From: Desulfovibrionaceae bacterium
GTDB taxonomy: Bacteria; Desulfobacterota; Desulfovibrionia; Desulfovibrionales; Desulfovibrionaceae
DNA: 64,000 bases
Direction: 5' to 3'
NCBI GenBank assembly: GCA_015709315.1
Contig: JACCQI010000008.1
Coordinates: 22,430-86,429, forward strand
The first letter of the stretch is position 1. Each line of letters opens with the position of its first letter. Of the stretch, positions 61,826 to 64,000 are shown piece by piece. Both the position numbers and the translations under genes were made by a program. Under the pieces are notes generated by a model. The model saw nothing but the letters and a program-made list of their open reading frames with translations. It was not told the DNA's origin and searched no databases.

Positions 61826-62041
61826 ATGGCCAAGGAAATATTTGTTTACGTTGAACTCCAGAGGGAGATCCATCTGATGGGTTCCTTATGGATTCATGCC
61901 AACGCTGAAGCGGAGAGTGCGTCCTTTCGATACGCTCCTGAGTGGATGGAATCTCCGTCAAAATTCTCTCTTGAGCCAGCGCTTGAGATTGGAGAAGGCT
62001 CCTTTCATAAGAAGCTGGCAAGTCGTTATTCGGATCAATAG
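61826..62041 (+). pseudogene. hipA: Truncated hipA toxin gene
   Basis: 71 residues that match the start of HipA (KEIFVYVELQREIHLMGSLW, SASFRYAPEWMESP, FSLEPALEIGEGSFH) and then break into an unrelated tail and stop. Full HipA kinases have about 400-440 residues; the kinase domain is missing. A strong AAGGAGG site precedes it. The break lies about 30 bases from the end of the convergent integrase gene, so an insertion or recombination event probably removed the rest. Confidence 0.75.
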
Positions 62042-62070
62042 GTGACTCTGCCCCCCCTTTCAAGGTGATC

Positions 62071-63597
62071 CTATTTCTTTCCATGTGCAAATCGGGATTT
62101 ACTCAACATCTCGATATCAAGCGGGAAGCTTAGCAGCGAAATAATCCTGTCATATTTTTCCTTGGGAGTGAAAGTACTCCCGTAGCCTCTGGTTGCGGAC
62201 GCCTCTGCGGAGGCGTGGCCAAAGGTCTCCGAGAATGCCAGGTTGGATATGTCCAGCTTCTTGAATTGGTCGCGGAAGGTGTGACGCAGGGAGTGAAAGC
62301 TGTTTTTTGGAGTCTTGATTCGGCCCCGCCGCAATATGTCTGAGAATTGTTTCCCTGCCTGTTTCCCGTATCTCCCTCCTGAGGCGTTGAGCTCGGAAAA
62401 AAGGCGCGTATGGCGCTTGGGCTGACGTTTGTGGAATTCCAGTAGGCCTATGTCTATCAAATCCTGATGGATAGGGATGATGCGCTTTGCGTTCCTATTC
62501 TTCAGTTTTTTGTCTGTTGTTTTGCCTGAAGCGGATTCCTCTCGGATATCGATGACCCATATGTCCGTGCCTTTTTCGGTTTTGTGTTCGTAGATGTCGT
62601 CGATATGGAGTTGAGCGATTTCTTCGAGGCGCATGCCCGTGTACAGGCCGATCAGTGGGCACCAGAAGTAGGCAGGGTGCGTGTGCGTGTCCTCAACGTA
62701 TCTTGCGTCCAGGAATATTTTTTGGATTTCCTGCTGTGTGAATGCGTCCCGTTTCTCGACGTCGGGAGTTTTGTCTTTGATCTTCAAGCCCTTTGCGGGA
62801 TTGTACGTAATGAGGCCTTCTCGCACGGCCCATTCGAAGAGCGTTGAAACCGCCTGTGTGGTGTCGTTGACAGTACGCGTTGACATTGTCTTGGCGTGCG
62901 TCATGGACAGGAGTTTCTTGATGGTTTTACGCCGGTTTTTTTTGCTCTTTTTCCTGTGAGGAGGGAGCTTTTGCAATGTGTCGCGAAAATCTCGGACGTC
63001 CTGTCTGTCGATTTTTCCCACTGGTTTGTCGCCGATTATTTCGATGAAATTGTCGAGCCTGTTCCGATAATCCACAGCTGAGGCTTCAGTGATCCTTCCG
63101 TCTGACAGCTTCGTGCTGATGTACTGCTCCATCAATTTGGAAAAAAGCAGTTTGCTTACGGGATGTTCTGCCGCGTCATCGTGCTGTGCTGATGGAGAAT
63201 GCGGTCTCAGGTCATTTCCCATGAGTTTTTGCAGGAGGGTGGTGAGCCGTTTTTTGAGAGTAGAGTAATCAAGAGTGCTGTTGGCTATCAACTCTTCCTT
63301 GAGATTCCCGTAGAGCACGCGTGCGTATTCCTGCGCTTGCCGTTTGTATCCGGTGCGGAGGCTGAGCCGTATTTCGGAATAGCCCACTTGTTGTCTCTCT
63401 GGAGGAGTAAATACGTATCTGAAGTAGTACGTGCTCTTTTTGAGGTAGACGTGTGTCGGCCCTTTGGAGGTCCGTTTTCGGCTCTGGGTAGGACGACTTT
63501 TTTTCTCGAAATTGGGGGTGAGATCGTCTTTTTCAAAAAAAGTTGAACTTTTTTTCGAGTGAAAGGTGCCGAAGTCGTTTTGGGGTTTTGAGGTCAT
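62071..63597 (-). CDS. Tyrosine recombinase/integrase of the element (integrase 2)
   Basis: 508 residues, apparently intact. The N-terminal arm-binding region (PTHVYLKKSTYYFRY, GYSEIRLSLRTGYKRQAQEYA), SAM-like core-binding domain (about 150-250) and catalytic domain are present, with Arg in LYTGMRLEEIAQLH, the FHSLRHTF box, FGHASAEASA and the Tyr in RGYGS. It sits 158 bases from the right tRNA-Pro fragment, with TTTTGACCC sites between, as expected for an integrase next to its attachment site. It probably catalyses integration and excision of the element at tRNA-Pro. Confidence 0.88.
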   Translation of the reverse strand: MTSKPQNDFGTFHSKKSSTFFEKDDLTPNFEKKSRPTQSRKRTSKGPTHVYLKKSTYYFRYVFTPPERQQVGYSEIRLSLRTGYKRQAQEYARVLYGNLKEELIANSTLDYSTLKKRLTTLLQKLMGNDLRPHSPSAQHDDAAEHPVSKLLFSKLMEQYISTKLSDGRITEASAVDYRNRLDNFIEIIGDKPVGKIDRQDVRDFRDTLQKLPPHRKKSKKNRRKTIKKLLSMTHAKTMSTRTVNDTTQAVSTLFEWAVREGLITYNPAKGLKIKDKTPDVEKRDAFTQQEIQKIFLDARYVEDTHTHPAYFWCPLIGLYTGMRLEEIAQLHIDDIYEHKTEKGTDIWVIDIREESASGKTTDKKLKNRNAKRIIPIHQDLIDIGLLEFHKRQPKRHTRLFSELNASGGRYGKQAGKQFSDILRRGRIKTPKNSFHSLRHTFRDQFKKLDISNLAFSETFGHASAEASATRGYGSTFTPKEKYDRIISLLSFPLDIEMLSKSRFAHGKK

Positions 63598-63630
63598 GAA
63601 AAAATGATCCTTTCCTCTCTATTTTTGAGA

Positions 63631-63653
63631 CTTTTGACCCCGCATTTTGACCC
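63631..63653. repeat. Right-end TTTTGACCC direct repeats, candidate integrase arm-type sites
   Basis: CTTTTGACCC (63631-63640) and CATTTTGACCC (63643-63653) lie 12 bases apart, just upstream of the integrase 2 start. The core octamer also occurs in both orientations near the left end (35691-35725). Confidence 0.5.
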
Positions 63654-63715
63654 TTTTTTGTCAAAAATAGCGGTTGATTAAGTCCGGTTAGAGCATCCGA
63701 TTGGACAAAAAGAAG

Positions 63716-63752
63716 AGGCGTCACAACCGGTTGGATGTGACGCCTTTGTTTT
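63716..63752. terminator. Terminator adjoining the right attachment site
   Basis: Perfect 10-bp stem AGGCGTCACA (63716-63725) / TGTGACGCCT (63736-63745), then TTGTTTT. On the minus strand it directly follows the CCA of the tRNA-Pro(CGG) fragment, the same arrangement as at the left end. Confidence 0.7.
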
Positions 63753-63754
63753 CG

Positions 63755-63799
63755 TGGTATCGAAGAGAGGATTTGAACCTCCGATCTCCGCGTCCCGAA
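63755..63799 (-). other. 3' half of a tRNA-Pro(CGG) gene; right attachment site
   Basis: Minus strand: anticodon loop TTCGGGA (anticodon CGG), variable loop AGATC, T arm GGAGG-TTCAAAT-CCTCT and a CCA end are all recognisable. The 5' half is missing: the sequence before the loop does not pair with CGCGG and is unrelated. Position 72 would be T rather than the usual G, so the acceptor strand differs from that of the left fragment. It is not a functional tRNA gene as it stands. Confidence 0.65.
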
Positions 63800-63848
63800 G
63801 GTAAAGCGTTGCGTCGTAACTGTCTAAATAGTTGGATTTAATTTTTGC

Positions 63849-63904
63849 TTATCCTACGGAAATGGGTCTAAAAGGGGTCTAAAGTAGGATAAGCTGTAGG
63901 ATAA
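63849..63904. repeat. Repeat cluster beyond the right attachment site
   Basis: TTATCCTAC (63849-63857) recurs inverted as GTAGGATAA at 63884-63892 and 63896-63904; GGGTCTAAA occurs at 63864 and again at 63875. These closely spaced sites resemble integrase arm sites of a second element that would start at about 63800. The rest of 63800-64000 has no gene that I can support. Confidence 0.4.
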
Positions 63905-64000
63905 ATTAAAGACGTGAGTCAGATATGAAGTTTGCCTTCGATGTGTGCGCTTTCCCCCGAAATTCGGACCAGCTGTTAAGGTGGAATCTGCGTCCTTAAA

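Larger units (their letters stand above)
35590..63799. mobile_element. Integrative element with sulfated-polysaccharide cargo
   Basis: About 28 kb between two tRNA-Pro 3' fragments (35590-35608 and 63755-63799). Supporting signs: an intact tyrosine recombinase 158 bases from the right fragment; TTTTGACC sites just inside both ends (35691-35725 and 63631-63653); phage/plasmid-type replication and recombination genes on the left; a second, decayed integrase; a truncated toxin gene; and a sharp fall in GC content inside the cargo compared with the GC-rich core. I see no relaxase, type IV secretion or virion genes, so it is probably a mobilisable or satellite-type island. The exact ends are uncertain because the two tRNA fragments have different acceptor sequences. 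Confidence 0.65.

Noticed and set aside
63755..63799. Functional tRNA-Pro gene
   Set aside because: Only the 3' half is present; the D arm, acceptor 5' strand and anticodon-stem partner are missing.

Overview
The window reads as a chromosome segment of a sulfate-reducing Desulfovibrionaceae bacterium (Desulfovibrio/Pseudodesulfovibrio type). The support is a periplasmic tetraheme cytochrome c3, a D. gigas-type aldehyde oxidoreductase (Mop) with its full accessory cluster, a TunR-type tungstate regulator and GC-rich core genes. The taxonomy is inferred from gene families, not from a marker gene.

Layout. 1-8.6 kb, core: the 3' end of a RelA/SpoT gene, cytochrome c3, a polar amino acid ABC importer (ATPase, binding protein, and a single polypeptide holding two permease domains), an iron-sulfur L-serine dehydratase and a family 2 glycosyltransferase. 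8.6-25.8 kb, molybdenum/tungsten block: an 11-gene + strand operon (8995-21795) encodes a molybdopterin-binding protein, Mop, a flavin/Fe-S oxidoreductase, a small CxxC protein, a methyltransferase, a C-GCAxxG-C-C protein, a radical SAM protein, an AMP-dependent CoA ligase, XdhC, a MocA-like nucleotidyltransferase fused to an HD domain, and a histidine phosphatase. It converges on modC-modA-modB-DUF364, which is divergent from tunR. 25.9-30.4 kb: a thiamine-diphosphate E1 alpha/beta pair followed by a Tat-exported molybdopterin enzyme that resembles acetylene hydratase but lacks its catalytic Asp. 31-35.4 kb: an RND efflux adaptor and pump.

35.6-63.8 kb is an integrative element. Its left end abuts the last 19 bases of a tRNA-Pro gene and its right end a 45-base 3' half of a tRNA-Pro(CGG) gene. 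TTTTGACC sites lie just inside both ends, next to an intact tyrosine recombinase on the right. The element has a replication/recombination module (DUF3987 protein, inovirus Gp2-like protein, ERF annealing protein, PD-(D/E)XK nuclease), a MoxR-like ATPase + DUF3150 + VWA trio, and a clearly AT-rich cargo of about 13.6 kb. The cargo looks like a pathway for a sulfated surface polysaccharide: an APS kinase fused to an ATP-sulfurylase-like domain whose catalytic motifs are destroyed, a two-domain pectate-lyase-fold protein, a Wzy-like polymerase, a Wzx-like flippase, four GT-B glycosyltransferases and two PAPS-dependent sulfotransferases. Further right are a decayed second integrase, a PEP-CTERM-type C-type lectin with a candidate sigma-54 promoter, and an intact hipB beside a truncated hipA. 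Repeats beyond 63.8 kb suggest that another element begins there.

How the parts fit (inference): the host makes large amounts of APS for sulfate respiration, so the island needs only an APS kinase to divert APS into PAPS for its sulfotransferases; the lectin could hold the product at the cell surface. The Mo block supplies, activates and regulates the cofactor of Mop and possibly of the nearby molybdopterin enzyme.
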